Source: an uncultured Clostridia bacterium
GTDB taxonomy: Bacteria > Bacillota > Clostridia > Christensenellales > UBA1242
Assembly (NCBI GenBank): GCA_947589025.1
Contig: CANQAY010000005.1
Span: 42,684-106,683 of the forward strand
Reading direction: 5' to 3'
DNA: 64,000 nt
Positions within the stretch are counted from its first letter, which is position 1; every line of letters begins with the position of its first letter. Both the position numbers and the translations under genes were made by a program. Below the pieces are notes generated by a model. It saw nothing but the letters and a program-made list of their open reading frames with translations. It was not told the origin of the DNA and did not search any database. Of this stretch, positions 8,401 to 16,990 are shown in pieces.

Positions 8401-11024
8401 AAATTGTTGGTTATTGGCAAAATGTTTTTATAATTATTTTGCAAGGTTACAACATAGCTGTTGCCGTCATAGCTAAATGGCAACGATATGCCATCCGCCA
8501 CCAAATTGTTTGCGCTTTGCTCAAAATTATAATCCTTGCCATCAATTTTAATTTTTAATGCCAAAATGTATTGTGCGGTGTGATTAAACGGCGTTATTTT
8601 TAATTTATAACTATCCTCAATTTCGTAGTTAGATTTTTCATAAATTTTGTTAATAATAATTGTCTGTTCGTCAGAATTTAAATAAAAATTGTAGCCCTCA
8701 CCAACTTTGGCGTTGGTTATAACGGTTATTGTGTTTTCTCCCGTTCTTTCGTTGGCAATTAAATTTAAGGTAGAGTTAAAATCAACCTCATTGCCGTTTA
8801 GTTTAACCGTGTAAGGCTTAGAAGACAAAACGCCCGCTTCTGCATTTGGGTTGTTGGCGGTTAGTTTGCTTTGCTCGCTGTTATATTTAATTGTGGCACT
8901 TTTTAGTTTGCTAACCGAAATTGCCTCAGACATTTTAGAGTTAAAATAATCCACTCCATCGCCCACCGTTCTGGCTGCAAAATTTAAAGTTTGCCCCTCA
9001 TAAATTTCAATGTTAAAATAGTTGTTGGTAAAATTGTTTTTAAATTCGCCACCGTTTAGGGTGATGTTATAGCCATAAGCGTTACTAATTGCATCAAAGT
9101 TAACTTGCATTGTTGCCGCATCCAAAACTTTTAAAGTTGGGCAATCAAGCACGGTAAATTCGCGCTTTGCCATGGCATCGTTAAACACCGAAAAAGTGTG
9201 CACGCCATCGCCTTCCACCTTAACGCAAATTGAATAGGTTTTGGTTTGGTAAAATTCATCGTCAGTGTCAATATACACGCTATCGCCATCGTAGGTTTTT
9301 GTGTTTTCGCCATCCGAAACAACAAAACTTATTTGTGCCGATTGATTAACCAAAGTTTTTTCAACCGACGCAGTTTGCTCAGCCATGTTAATGTTTAAAA
9401 TTTCTTCAAGTTGGGTAAAGGCTATGCCGCTTGGCTCACTATCAAAACACGCTTGGCCTTCGCCCATTGGTTTGCCCAAATGTTTAACATAAATTGTGTG
9501 CCTGCCCGAAGCAATGTAAAAATCTTTAAACGTTTTAAAATTTACGCTAAATTTATTTTCTTTATTTTCACCCGAAGTTATGGTGTGTGCAATGTCGTCT
9601 ATATAAACTAAATATTCATCTTCTGCTTCGCTATCAAAAGTTAGCACATGGTCTTTTAAATTTGCATAAGTTAGGCTAACTTCTGCCTGCTTTGTAATTT
9701 CAATTTGCGCATTGTCCGATGCTAGGTAATAAATGCCATTATCCTGCCCTGCCATTGCGCTAACGGTTACAACATATTGCCCACTTTCTTTGCCGTCAAA
9801 CTTAATTTGATTGGCGCTAGAAACAGTGGTTGTGGTTTTGCCGTTATGTTGCTCGTTAATTTCATAGTTGTCAGTTCCGTCCCACAAAATTGTGTTGTTT
9901 AGCGTGCTTAAAACTGGGGCGGCTTTTTTGCTAAATTCAACTTCAATTTTTGTTTCGGTTGTGGCGGTGTTAAAAACAAATTCGTCAACAACTGGCTCAA
10001 CTAAAACGGTGTAAACAGCCTCGGCTTCAATTAAATTAAATTTGGTTAAATTGGTTAAATTAAAGCTGTTATTTTCTGCCGTGGCGGTTTCAAAAACGCT
10101 GCCCAAATTTTTTATTGTTATGTTAAAGTTAACATCCGCATCCGCCCAACTAATTACATTGCCCGAAAATTGTGCACTAAACGCAGGCAACACATTTAGC
10201 GGCAAATTAATGCTGTTGCCAAAATAAGTTACGCCCTCGCTTTTGGTTTTAAATTCGCCCGCAATTTTAACATTAACATTTTTGCCGGCAAATTTAGGGT
10301 CAAGTGCGGTTAAATCCACCCCGTCTTGCAGGGTTAAAGTTGGCAAAGTTTCGTCATCTAAACTTATAATGTAATTAACATCATCTCGCACATCAAAACT
10401 AAGTTTGCCCGCTTTAATGCTTGCGTTGGAAATTGCAAAAACACAATATTCGCCCGACCAATCCGAACTTTCAAACACTTTGCTGCCCGCCGCCGCATTT
10501 GCTTTAACTTTTAAGGTTAAAAGGTCGGCAGAAAATCTATTTACCAAACCTTGCAAATCTATTTGAGTTTCTGCAACATTAAATTCATTTTCGTTAACCA
10601 CTAAAGTGTAATCGTTAGCGTAAGGCACTGGGCTTATGTAAATTTGTTGTGTTGCCTCGTTAAAACTTAAGCTTGGGGTTTTAATTTTGCTAGGCTCGTT
10701 TAAAACGGTTACATTAATTGCACTTTCAATTGCTTCATTTTGGGTTGCCCTAACTTTAATTAGCGCATTGCCCTGACTTATTGCCTCAATTTCTTTGCCA
10801 TTAATTTTAACAATGTTTTCGTCGGAAGAAATTAAATAATAATCAGACGAATAGGTTGGGTAAACTTCCACTGTGGGAGTAAAGCGCTCACCAACAAGCA
10901 AATTAATTTCGTCATCTAAAAAATTAATATCTTCAACAATGGGTTTTTGTTCGCACCCAAAAAACATCAGGCCCGCCAAGGCCAAAATTATAAACACAAA
11001 AATTTTAGCTTTTGTTTTAGACAT
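2409..11024 (-). CDS. Giant secreted lipoprotein (2871 aa) with Big2-like domain, many FN3/Ig-like repeats and C-terminal GLUG-like repeats
   Basis: Signal plus lipobox LAGLMFFGCEQ; INLLVGERFTPTVEVYP; recurring SWxxVxxAxxYxVxI units; C-terminal GAIAGKAENVTIEG / GGMVAIGNNVTISN repeats; SD AAGGGGGAA. Confidence 0.85.
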   Translation of the reverse strand: MSKTKAKIFVFIILALAGLMFFGCEQKPIVEDINFLDDEINLLVGERFTPTVEVYPTYSSDYYLISSDENIVKINGKEIEAISQGNALIKVRATQNEAIESAINVTVLNEPSKIKTPSLSFNEATQQIYISPVPYANDYTLVVNENEFNVAETQIDLQGLVNRFSADLLTLKVKANAAAGSKVFESSDWSGEYCVFAISNASIKAGKLSFDVRDDVNYIISLDDETLPTLTLQDGVDLTALDPKFAGKNVNVKIAGEFKTKSEGVTYFGNSINLPLNVLPAFSAQFSGNVISWADADVNFNITIKNLGSVFETATAENNSFNLTNLTKFNLIEAEAVYTVLVEPVVDEFVFNTATTETKIEVEFSKKAAPVLSTLNNTILWDGTDNYEINEQHNGKTTTTVSSANQIKFDGKESGQYVVTVSAMAGQDNGIYYLASDNAQIEITKQAEVSLTYANLKDHVLTFDSEAEDEYLVYIDDIAHTITSGENKENKFSVNFKTFKDFYIASGRHTIYVKHLGKPMGEGQACFDSEPSGIAFTQLEEILNINMAEQTASVEKTLVNQSAQISFVVSDGENTKTYDGDSVYIDTDDEFYQTKTYSICVKVEGDGVHTFSVFNDAMAKREFTVLDCPTLKVLDAATMQVNFDAISNAYGYNITLNGGEFKNNFTNNYFNIEIYEGQTLNFAARTVGDGVDYFNSKMSEAISVSKLKSATIKYNSEQSKLTANNPNAEAGVLSSKPYTVKLNGNEVDFNSTLNLIANERTGENTITVITNAKVGEGYNFYLNSDEQTIIINKIYEKSNYEIEDSYKLKITPFNHTAQYILALKIKIDGKDYNFEQSANNLVADGISLPFSYDGNSYVVTLQNNYKNILPITNNFTVQVMYKTNSTGNDIVAFSNFDAEQEISLISAPNVLRENQEILISNLETRKIENYKLLLNGEVLDSFEGVANNDYIRINIDNLTNLLEENSLQAIILNPEPNGKLTIANMSGEFKFRRLPKTELVASKNNGGEDNSVVLSYSAQLDGIEADIKYILTAYQKQADSTNEIKSMQFTTASNSIRVDDITDANDYEGIIYFTLKLLSSASFEDVQLFDSLVSDEVELEKLITCNNVGVDGNNLTFSIASEFVAGYDVYKQLESGQYEKINKELILTNEFDLQNEVGSFNVVVRAVAVGSAGAVKYTNSNLSSPINITKIGKPDVKTENGEIVVYLPADVQALLKDDNANCYIIVKNVTTNKTFKLALTSESLREKTHYESYIIDPSSVLNYNDLAGQLSREQFTFAIQIEPAEETSSYFINSNELAYEAYGVFAPLNLNKQSSPTEDDESLDSINWQPNEQNKLNEEDVNSGYVFKLTYDEETYYSYDDKLKYKEGENYYSYNLIIANNSIKFPYGYDADGNGRVDDSEVVFKAGAYSFAVRSVPSARTDVNLLCSVYSYSYEFTILNEPNVYVVKGSLAWDGQANATSYKVTVYNHDFTSIINRYSLAAETTLFDFSNPDFTDGLYAVTVQAISTKSNVLNSRTTEKLYVYRMQTANAVLIDDGSIVIEANKFFNYAELEFVDANNRITKFEYNNTEFADSQMTTLSSIASFKSATEKEIAILTATRKYIITINDSAVLSLLQGGNYSVNVRLRGNNNANLPIISSSQATNLSSLTATKLKTSLTQVGKGQFKFLINTNDININSPITTTLDLNYNFKGETNEFLNHAPFYKIVVSITNTTTHTKNDYEIYALDYYAFKSEIDKPNSLLKANENYVLNEFDGLYGKFIYKIGDSSIFFNIFENNTINLNSDSVFYYPINCTLNKETGSYTYSSSNYATIPVAQGGTISLAASVLGGDSVENLGYLTSDYSNAENFTRYEEITATGESGLLKFRNLQPTRDGGVIDYPVYELRIYKNGVMSNPTIIYLYYSGKEEEAKKITGNTNNLYLEITNKEISDYIIYDISRYLDVGDNVIRIKTLAGYGTGSSAEEANYLLDAKDPTTEYTCYKLGDVIFALENGELAANVAYTNNRRTNYANYYEITLESGDAAFAKYVININDKSNPNVRVEGNKFYYIVPKNPAAGFNLQPNASYSVKVRAMGGDNANLINGDYYKTADEDFVLNFQKIDGLSEQEGAAITVKDGALSWVNTTENPNITLKITAQDTVGQIYTILVPLSNESSYKLLDTYSVVGSREQITLDGSQTLLVQIMVRGNSVNLVSSDYSNAVKVIRLNRIENSSIVSYNGVLTWAAVDNAKNYTIEIQGADNKTYLSDKAEFSFDDIDLPVGNYYVYITANGNDSVLTSARSLATRQFVKLDVVKSVSVQGNSITWQDVNSAQGYKVNLVYTGPDGGEINHIETVTENQLVLPDNLSGAFTIKIRAVGYEEGFVFNGNEAEFENEIVRPQPIGEIYYDAAHSVYYWTAPTDAQDGDSFIISYTVQKFKLQGGDIVTESALVSETTSYKTYNNYYYFEPTTMGIYTSVSVKVVRGGVYSSIKTFSASQTINMFSAGEGTDSEPYLIKTAQELLNVSLKPNMKFKLIETINFASLQEEIISRIANGYLIANEFSGTLYGNNNAILLPSMEINDVNSFGLFNKLLSQATVCDLTIGENSQPTNITINANNLTGNMFYGVLAAQINNATIKNVNINNVVINLAGSTQEAPSIYLGAIAGKAENVTIEGALVGSADYVGFTVNYGLSTIGTSYIAGLIGEAINSNITLYNVDSSSTKNSTVNFVLTSTSSSRINSVAGAVAHFKADNNSYGIKNCEVTINFEGINPINLGGIVANAEKLTIESCTVTGKISESRSGRELNVGGMVAIGNNVTISNTKCNVNFEFNLLNLNNIYLGVVAGKLTNNSTVTACTTNIQNVAEQTSISGTKVNLGAVGNKDGNCQVELNYLNG

Positions 11025-11237
11025 ACAATTTCCCCCTTAAAACTGCAATCCAATTTAAATTTATTTAAAAATAGTTTATCACAATAAAAATTTTTTATCA
11101 AATAATTAACACACTTTTTTATAATTTATATTATAAAAATAATAAGCAAATTTGCTGTTTAAAAATTTAAAAAATTTAAGTTTTGGCGCGTTAAAATTGT
11201 TAAAATTTTTAATTTATTTTTATATTTTTGCATTTTG

Positions 11238-11266
11238 TTGACAAAATTTAATAATTGCCCTATAAT
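11238..11266 (+). promoter_or_regulatory. Sigma-A promoter of cysS
   Basis: TTGACA (11238-11243), 17 nt, TATAAT (11261-11266). Confidence 0.9.
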
Positions 11267-11287
11267 AAAACAAATAAAAGGATGTTT

Positions 11288-12679
11288 ATGGAACTTAAAA
11301 TTTACAATTCGCTTACAAGAAAAAAACAGGCGTTAAAGCCAATTAACAACACGGTTAATTATTATTTTTGCGGCCCAACCGTTTATTGGTTTCAGCACAT
11401 TGGCAACATGCGCGCATTTTTTGTTATGGATAGCGTTAGGCGTGCCGTTAAATATTTGGGTTACAACATCAATCAGGTTATGAACATTACCGACGTTGGG
11501 CATATGACAAGCGACGCGGATGAGGGCGAAGATAAAATGGAGCTTGCCAGCAAGCGCGAACATAAAACGCCTGAGCAAGTTGCCGCTTTTTATTGGAATG
11601 TTTGCTTTAACGATATGAAAGAGCTTAATATTGAAACGCCCGAACACATTTGCCCTGCCACAAGCGTAATTAGTGAAATTATTGCCTTTGTTAAGAAAAT
11701 TCTAGATAACGGCTATGGCTATATTACTGAAAACGGCGTGTATTATGACACAAGCAAATGCCCAAATTATGGTGCACTTGGCGGCATGAATCAAAATGAA
11801 AAACAGTTTGGCGCCCGCATTGAAGTGGATAGCTTTAAGCGCAACCCGGCAGATTTTGTGCTGTGGGTTAAGGCAAGGGATAATCACATCCAGCGTTGGG
11901 ATAGCCCTTGGGGTGTTGGTTACCCCGGCTGGCATATAGAATGCAGCGCAATTGGCAACAAATTTTTGGGTGAACATATTGATATTCACGGCGGCGGGGT
12001 TGAACACAAAACCGTGCATCACGAAAATGAAATTGCCCAAAATTATGCCATGTGCGGGCATCAAGTTGTAGATGTTTGGTTCCATTTGGAGCATTTAATG
12101 TTCAATGGCGGCAAAATGAGTAAATCGTCTGGCGGCATTTACACTTTGGCACAAATTAAAGAAAAGGGCTTTAGTCCAATGGATTTGCGCATGTTTTATT
12201 TAACTGCGCACTATTCAAAGCCACAAAATTTCACTTTTGAAGCGCTAAACAATGCAAAAGAAAGTTTAAATAATCTAAAAAAATTGTTAATTAAACACAA
12301 AAATGGGCAAAATAAAATAGAAAAAGCCCAAATTGCCGCATTAAAAGAAAAATTTAGTTCGTTCGTTGCGGATGATGTTAATAGCCCTCTTGCCCTATCT
12401 GTTGTGTGGGATGCATTAAAAAATTATAAAGATAGCAAAGATATTTACAATTTGGTGCTGGATTTTGACCGCTTTTTAGGCCTTAAATTAAATGAGGTAA
12501 GGGAAGAAGAAAAACTAGCCATTCCGCAAACAATAATAGATATCGCCGAACAGCGCAAACTGGCAAGGCTAAATAAAGACTACGCTTTAAGTGACAAATT
12601 GCGCGATGAAATTGCCGCACTTGGCTACACAATTTTAGATAAACCTAAAAATGAATATGAAATAATTAAGAGCAAATAA
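11288..12679 (+). CDS. cysS: Cysteinyl-tRNA synthetase
   Basis: YFCGPTVYWFQHIGNMRAF (HIGH region), WHIECSA, KMSKS. Start placed at 11288 after AAAAGGA; supplied ORF starts 11255. Confidence 0.97.
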   Translation: MELKIYNSLTRKKQALKPINNTVNYYFCGPTVYWFQHIGNMRAFFVMDSVRRAVKYLGYNINQVMNITDVGHMTSDADEGEDKMELASKREHKTPEQVAAFYWNVCFNDMKELNIETPEHICPATSVISEIIAFVKKILDNGYGYITENGVYYDTSKCPNYGALGGMNQNEKQFGARIEVDSFKRNPADFVLWVKARDNHIQRWDSPWGVGYPGWHIECSAIGNKFLGEHIDIHGGGVEHKTVHHENEIAQNYAMCGHQVVDVWFHLEHLMFNGGKMSKSSGGIYTLAQIKEKGFSPMDLRMFYLTAHYSKPQNFTFEALNNAKESLNNLKKLLIKHKNGQNKIEKAQIAALKEKFSSFVADDVNSPLALSVVWDALKNYKDSKDIYNLVLDFDRFLGLKLNEVREEEKLAIPQTIIDIAEQRKLARLNKDYALSDKLRDEIAALGYTILDKPKNEYEIIKSK

Positions 12680-12691
12680 CTGCTCTTTTTT
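12670..12691 (+). terminator. Intrinsic terminator of cysS
   Basis: GAGCA-aataac-TGCTC then T-run; stop codon lies in the hairpin. Confidence 0.8.
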
Positions 12692-12725
12692 ATTCTAGTT
12701 TAAAAAAAATAATCATATATTAATT

Positions 12726-13187
12726 ATGAATTATAACGATTTTCCTATTTTAAATGAAAATGAATATAAATTTTTAGAAAATAAATATAATAATAAAAAA
12801 TATTTTAATAGAGAAGAAAATATTTACATTATTTTTTCCATGCTAAACGACTGCATAAACGCCGCACCCTTTTTGTTGTTGGAAGTGAATGCGCCAATTA
12901 AAGATTGCTTGATTGACGTTAAGGCGCAACTAGAAAAAATAAATGAAAATTTAACCGCAATTTTTAATTTTAAAGAAAATAAAAAAGAAATTAAAAAAAT
13001 AAATTTATTTAATTTTTTAAAAAATATTGCAATTTTACAAAAAAATATAATAAATTGGCATAAAAATGAACAAAAAGAATATTTTAAGCAATTTAGTTAT
13101 GGATTAATTGAAACATTAAACGATATATTTTTAAGGCTAACAACCCAGTTAGAAATCGCTAATTTTAGGCTGTTTAAGTTTATGTAA
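12726..13187 (+). CDS. Hypothetical protein
   Basis: 153 aa ORF, no family recognised; no clear SD. Confidence 0.6.
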   Translation: MNYNDFPILNENEYKFLENKYNNKKYFNREENIYIIFSMLNDCINAAPFLLLEVNAPIKDCLIDVKAQLEKINENLTAIFNFKENKKEIKKINLFNFLKNIAILQKNIINWHKNEQKEYFKQFSYGLIETLNDIFLRLTTQLEIANFRLFKFM

Positions 13188-13262
13188 CGGCTTTTTATTT
13201 ATTAAAAGCAAAAAAATAAATAAAAATAATTTAATTAAATTAAAAAATTTTTATTTTTTTAA

Positions 13263-14066
13263 CTATAAATTAAAAATTAACTTAATTTTTTGTTTTTTAA
13301 ATAAATTTTTAATATATTTAATTAAATTTTCTTTCAATTTATTAATATTGTCAATTTTTTGTTTGCTGCTTAGTGTGGTTTGCTTATCGTTTTCTTCTGC
13401 CAAACTAAGGTTAACAAAATTGAAATGGAATGCCACTGAATTTATTTTATTGTTTTTAACAAAATTTAATAAAAATAATAAATTATTTTTTAAAATATTT
13501 AAAAAATTAATAAAATTAACATCATTTTTTATATTTTTATTATTAAAAATAATTAAATTAAAATATTTTTTATTATAAATTATTTTTGCAATATATTTAC
13601 AATTTAAATTATATGCGGGTGTAATGTATGGCTCATCAAAATTTAGCCTGCCGGCGTTTGCCCTAAAAAGTTTAAGCAAATTTGCCTTAAACTCCAGCCC
13701 CGCTTTTAAAATTATTTCATTATCTATGTTAAAATTTGCAAGCTCGTCAATGTTTTCAAACAAGGTGTTAGATATAATTACAACTAAATCCGCATTTAAA
13801 TTTAAAATATTGTTGCAAAAGGCAATGTTGTTTTTAAATTTTAAATTGTTAATGTCAATTTCGTTTATTTTGTTAACTTTACTTAAAAATTTGTTTTGCG
13901 CAACAAGCAATTTATCTTCCACGCTCTCTTCTGCCCGCATCAAAAATAGGGCGCGAAACAAATTATCTTTTTCTTGTTCGGTTAAATTGGCATTTATTGG
14001 CATTTCCGCATCCTTAATTAATAAAAGCAACAAATCTTGTTTTAATTCATTCAATTCGCTTAACAT
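13263..14066 (-). CDS. Divergent Zn-type macrodomain-like protein (protein-ADP-ribose hydrolase related, degenerate)
   Basis: Start MLSELNELKQD at 14066. N-terminal LTEQEKDNLFRALFLMRAEESV...IDINNLKFKNNI and ITPAYNLNCKYIAKIIY resemble Firmicute zinc macrodomain hydrolases; the expected Zn-ligand CHNCID-type segment is absent. Confidence 0.55.
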   Translation of the reverse strand: MLSELNELKQDLLLLLIKDAEMPINANLTEQEKDNLFRALFLMRAEESVEDKLLVAQNKFLSKVNKINEIDINNLKFKNNIAFCNNILNLNADLVVIISNTLFENIDELANFNIDNEIILKAGLEFKANLLKLFRANAGRLNFDEPYITPAYNLNCKYIAKIIYNKKYFNLIIFNNKNIKNDVNFINFLNILKNNLLFLLNFVKNNKINSVAFHFNFVNLSLAEENDKQTTLSSKQKIDNINKLKENLIKYIKNLFKKQKIKLIFNL

Positions 14067-14101
14067 ATTAAAATTATACAACAAAATGATAATTTTTACA
14101 A
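14066..14101 (-). promoter_or_regulatory. Promoter predicting a leaderless transcript for the 13263-14066 gene
   Basis: TTGTAA, 17 nt, TATAAT, then TTTAAT and ATG (14066); no SD. Confidence 0.65.
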
Positions 14102-14140
14102 ATTTTTAACATTAATTTGCAACTTTTAATATTAAAATAT

Positions 14141-15232
14141 ATGGAAAACAAAATTTGTGTTTACGCAATTTGCAAAAATGAAATTAAGTTTGCCGAGCGC
14201 TTTTTTGCCTCGGTTAAAGAGGCGGATTACGTTTGCGTGTTGGATACTGGCAGCACGGACGGAACTTACGAAAAATTTAAAGAACTTGGTGCAATATGCA
14301 AACAAAAAAAATATAAAAACTTTCGCTTTGACGTTGCCCGAAACGATAGCATGGCACTTATTCCGCCCGACGCCGACATTTGCGTTTGCGTTGATATAGA
14401 CGAATATTTTAACCCGGGCTGGAGCAAAATTTTAAAAGAAAACTGGCGCGCCGGCGTTGGGCGGGCAAGATACAGATACACTTGGAATTTTAACCCGGAT
14501 GGCAGCGAAGGTGTGGTTTTTATGGCGGATAAAATTCACAAGCGGGGCGCATATAAATGGGTTTACCCCGTGCACGAGGTTTTATCCCCCACCACAAAAG
14601 AAAATTTAAAATTTATTGACCTGCCAACCATTCAACTTAACCACAAGGCGGACGACACGAAATCTCGCAAAAGCTATTTGCCACTATTAGAACTCAGCGT
14701 TAAAGAAAACCCAAATGACGACCGCAACATGCACTATTTAGGGCGCGAATATATGTTTAACAAACAATACGATTTGGCAATTGAAACGCTAATCCGCCAC
14801 CTAAACATGCCATCCTCCCGCTGGGATATAGAGCGTTGCGCCAGCCTTAGATACATTGCCAACTGCTATAAGCACAAGGGCGATTTTGAAAATGAAGAAA
14901 GCCACTTGCTTTTAGCCTCACTTGAATGCAACTATGTGCGCGAGCCATATTTTGAACTTGGCGCGTTTTACTTTGAACACAAGCAATATTTAAAAGCCGC
15001 CTTTATGTTTAGCGAAATGTTAAAGATAACCAACCGCTATCTTAATTATATGAGTTCGCCCGCCTGCTGGGGCAGCCTGCCTTACGATTACCTCTCCATT
15101 TGCTATTACGAACTTGGCAACTTAAAATTGGCAATAAAAAATGTGGAAATTGCCATAAGTTTAAGCGCGGACGAACGCCTAAAACAAAACAAGCAAATTT
15201 TTGTTAACAAGTTAAATGAAAATAAAAAATAG
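14141..15232 (+). CDS. Family 2 glycosyltransferase with C-terminal TPR-like region
   Basis: ICVYAICKNEIKFAERFFASVKEADYVCVLDTGSTDGTYE; DADICVCVDIDEYF; TPR-like helices. Supplied ORF starts at 14117 (TTG); ATG at 14141. Confidence 0.88.
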   Translation: MENKICVYAICKNEIKFAERFFASVKEADYVCVLDTGSTDGTYEKFKELGAICKQKKYKNFRFDVARNDSMALIPPDADICVCVDIDEYFNPGWSKILKENWRAGVGRARYRYTWNFNPDGSEGVVFMADKIHKRGAYKWVYPVHEVLSPTTKENLKFIDLPTIQLNHKADDTKSRKSYLPLLELSVKENPNDDRNMHYLGREYMFNKQYDLAIETLIRHLNMPSSRWDIERCASLRYIANCYKHKGDFENEESHLLLASLECNYVREPYFELGAFYFEHKQYLKAAFMFSEMLKITNRYLNYMSSPACWGSLPYDYLSICYYELGNLKLAIKNVEIAISLSADERLKQNKQIFVNKLNENKK

Positions 15233-15253
15233 GGCTTAAAACCCTATTTTTTG
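15227..15253. terminator. Bidirectional terminator between the glycosyltransferase and dut
   Basis: AAAAATAGGG-cttaaaa-CCCTATTTTTT. Confidence 0.85.
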
Positions 15254-15711
15254 TTTGTGCTGCCAAAACCACCTGTGCGCACAACATCTTTGCGCGTTTC
15301 GGCATCGTCATCCGTAACCAAAAATTTAAAAAAGAAAATTTGCCCAATTTTATCCCCCGCCTTAATTTCGTAAGGGGTTTTGTTTAAATTATGCAACAAA
15401 AAGCCAATGTTGCCGTCATTCGTTTCGTTATCCGCATAGTCACTTTCAATAATGCCAATGCCGTTTGCCAAAATAATGCCCCGTTTGCCCAGCCCGCTGG
15501 TGGATGCCAAAATGTAGCCCTCGTCCCTATTGCAATAGGCTTTAAAGTTAATAAACACCAATTTTGTTTGTTCGGGCGGAACGGTAACATCAATTGGAGA
15601 AAAGCAATCGTAACAAACGGCATATTTTGTTGCCCTATAAGGCTTTTTTAGTGTTTTGGGGTCCACCCCATATTGCATAAACTGTGGTTTAACCAATTCA
15701 AACTTTCTCAT
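15244..15711 (-). CDS. dut: dUTP diphosphatase-like protein
   Basis: Ordered dUTPase motifs: ATKYAVCYDCFSP, STSGLGKRGIILANGIGIIESDYA, NDGNIGFLLHN, GDKIGQIFF, RTGGFGSTNK; SD AAGGAGTGAG. Confidence 0.85.
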   Translation of the reverse strand: MRKFELVKPQFMQYGVDPKTLKKPYRATKYAVCYDCFSPIDVTVPPEQTKLVFINFKAYCNRDEGYILASTSGLGKRGIILANGIGIIESDYADNETNDGNIGFLLHNLNKTPYEIKAGDKIGQIFFFKFLVTDDDAETRKDVVRTGGFGSTNKK

Positions 15712-15773
15712 AACTCACTCCTTAATTTATTATAGCAAATTGGCACAAAAAACTCAAGCGCAATGCAACAAAA

Positions 15774-15791
15774 AAACAGCAAAAGCTGTTT
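15774..15791 (-). terminator. Intrinsic terminator
   Basis: AAACAGC-TTTT-GCTGTTT followed by T-run on minus strand. Confidence 0.8.
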
Positions 15792-16185
15792 ATTCTGTAT
15801 AACAAACATTTTCGGTAAACAAATCGGCAAACTTTGCTTGTTTTTCGCTGTTTGGGTTAACAACGTTGCTTGTGTCGTAAATTTCCATAAACATGCCGTT
15901 TGTTAAACGAATGAACATTGTGGGTTTGCTTTTATCTTTAGGGGTGCCAAAAAGTTTGCTAAACTTAACTTCGTTTTGTGGCACAATTTCCCCCACATAA
16001 TATGTGGCAACTTTTTCAAACATTTTAAGCCTGTGCTTGCCAACTTTGTTAAAGTTGCGGTCCCCATAGCCAACAACAAATTTATAGCAATTTTGCAGTG
16101 TAATTTGCTCGGCAGTTAGGTTGCACAAATCCACCAATTCACTTCTTCCGGGGGATAATTTATAAAATTCAATTAATCTTCTCAT
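15790..16185 (-). CDS. Hypothetical protein (MRRLIEFYKLSPG...)
   Basis: Start at 16185 downstream of a strong promoter (supplied ORF 16326 would overlap the upstream gene). Confidence 0.65.
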   Translation of the reverse strand: MRRLIEFYKLSPGRSELVDLCNLTAEQITLQNCYKFVVGYGDRNFNKVGKHRLKMFEKVATYYVGEIVPQNEVKFSKLFGTPKDKSKPTMFIRLTNGMFMEIYDTSNVVNPNSEKQAKFADLFTENVCYTE

Positions 16186-16192
16186 ATTATAT

Positions 16193-16220
16193 ATATTATC
16201 ACAAACGCAAAATTTGTCAA
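16193..16220 (-). promoter_or_regulatory. Promoter predicting a leaderless transcript for the 15790-16185 gene
   Basis: TTGACA (16220-16215), 16 nt, TAATAT (16198-16193), 7 nt, ATG (16185); no SD. Confidence 0.75.
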
Positions 16221-16240
16221 TATTTAGCAAAAATTTTGGG

Positions 16241-16903
16241 TTAATAAAGCCCAAATTTTTTAGAATCCACATGCCCAGTTTTGTCAATGTCGCTAGGCGA
16301 AATAATAATGTCCCCTTCGCTGGCAAAACTTAAGCGAGAGGAAGGCGTTGTGTAAGTTATTGTTCCATTAATGGCATTGGGGTTGTTGCCCAAAAGATAA
16401 GTTCTAACATTTTGCGGCATGGATAAAATGAATGTGTTTTTGCCTTCAACTTTTGCGGTTATATAATAGCAATAAAAGGTTTGCACTTTTTCATTTGCCT
16501 TGTTAAAAACCACATCTTTAATGCTGTCGGAAGAAATTTCTTGCAAATCACTCACTGCATCTAACTCAGGGTGCGAATATTTAAAGTTGCGCTGATAAAA
16601 TTTTGTTTTTATTGGCTGAGCCTCGGCTGAAAATTCTGGCAAGGTTATATGATTAAGCTTTTTAATAATGCTATCAAAAACCGCACTTCTATCTTCAGAT
16701 AAAATTTTATAATGTTTTAAGCCCAGCGGTGCAGAAAAAAGTTCGACATTTTTGCCATTTATTTGCACCTGCTCATACATTCTGTAATAAATATCAAAAG
16801 ATTGCGCGCCCTTGTGCAAGCGCAATTTTTGCATGTTTAAATGTTCTTCAAAAATGTTAGTTTTATCATCATAATAAATTTTTACGCATCTAACAACCTT
16901 CAT
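16241..16903 (-). CDS. Hypothetical protein (MKVVRCVKIYYDD...)
   Basis: Start at 16903 with SD AGAGGTGA; upstream TTGACT-17-TATAAT. Confidence 0.7.
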   Translation of the reverse strand: MKVVRCVKIYYDDKTNIFEEHLNMQKLRLHKGAQSFDIYYRMYEQVQINGKNVELFSAPLGLKHYKILSEDRSAVFDSIIKKLNHITLPEFSAEAQPIKTKFYQRNFKYSHPELDAVSDLQEISSDSIKDVVFNKANEKVQTFYCYYITAKVEGKNTFILSMPQNVRTYLLGNNPNAINGTITYTTPSSRLSFASEGDIIISPSDIDKTGHVDSKKFGLY

Positions 16904-16960
16904 ACTCACCTCTAATTTAATTATAGCATTAAAAAGCCAAATAGTCAATATAAAACAATA

Positions 16961-16990
16961 AAAATGGCATGCGCGCCATTTTTATTTTTC
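16961..16990 (-). terminator. Terminator of rplK-rplA
   Basis: AAAATGGC-gcgcat-GCCATTTT with T-run, overlapping the rplA stop region. Confidence 0.75.

Noticed and set aside
12714-12728. Additional leaderless start for the 12726 gene
   Set aside because: Only a poor -10 (CATATA/TATATT) and no -35; not counted in the leaderless set.
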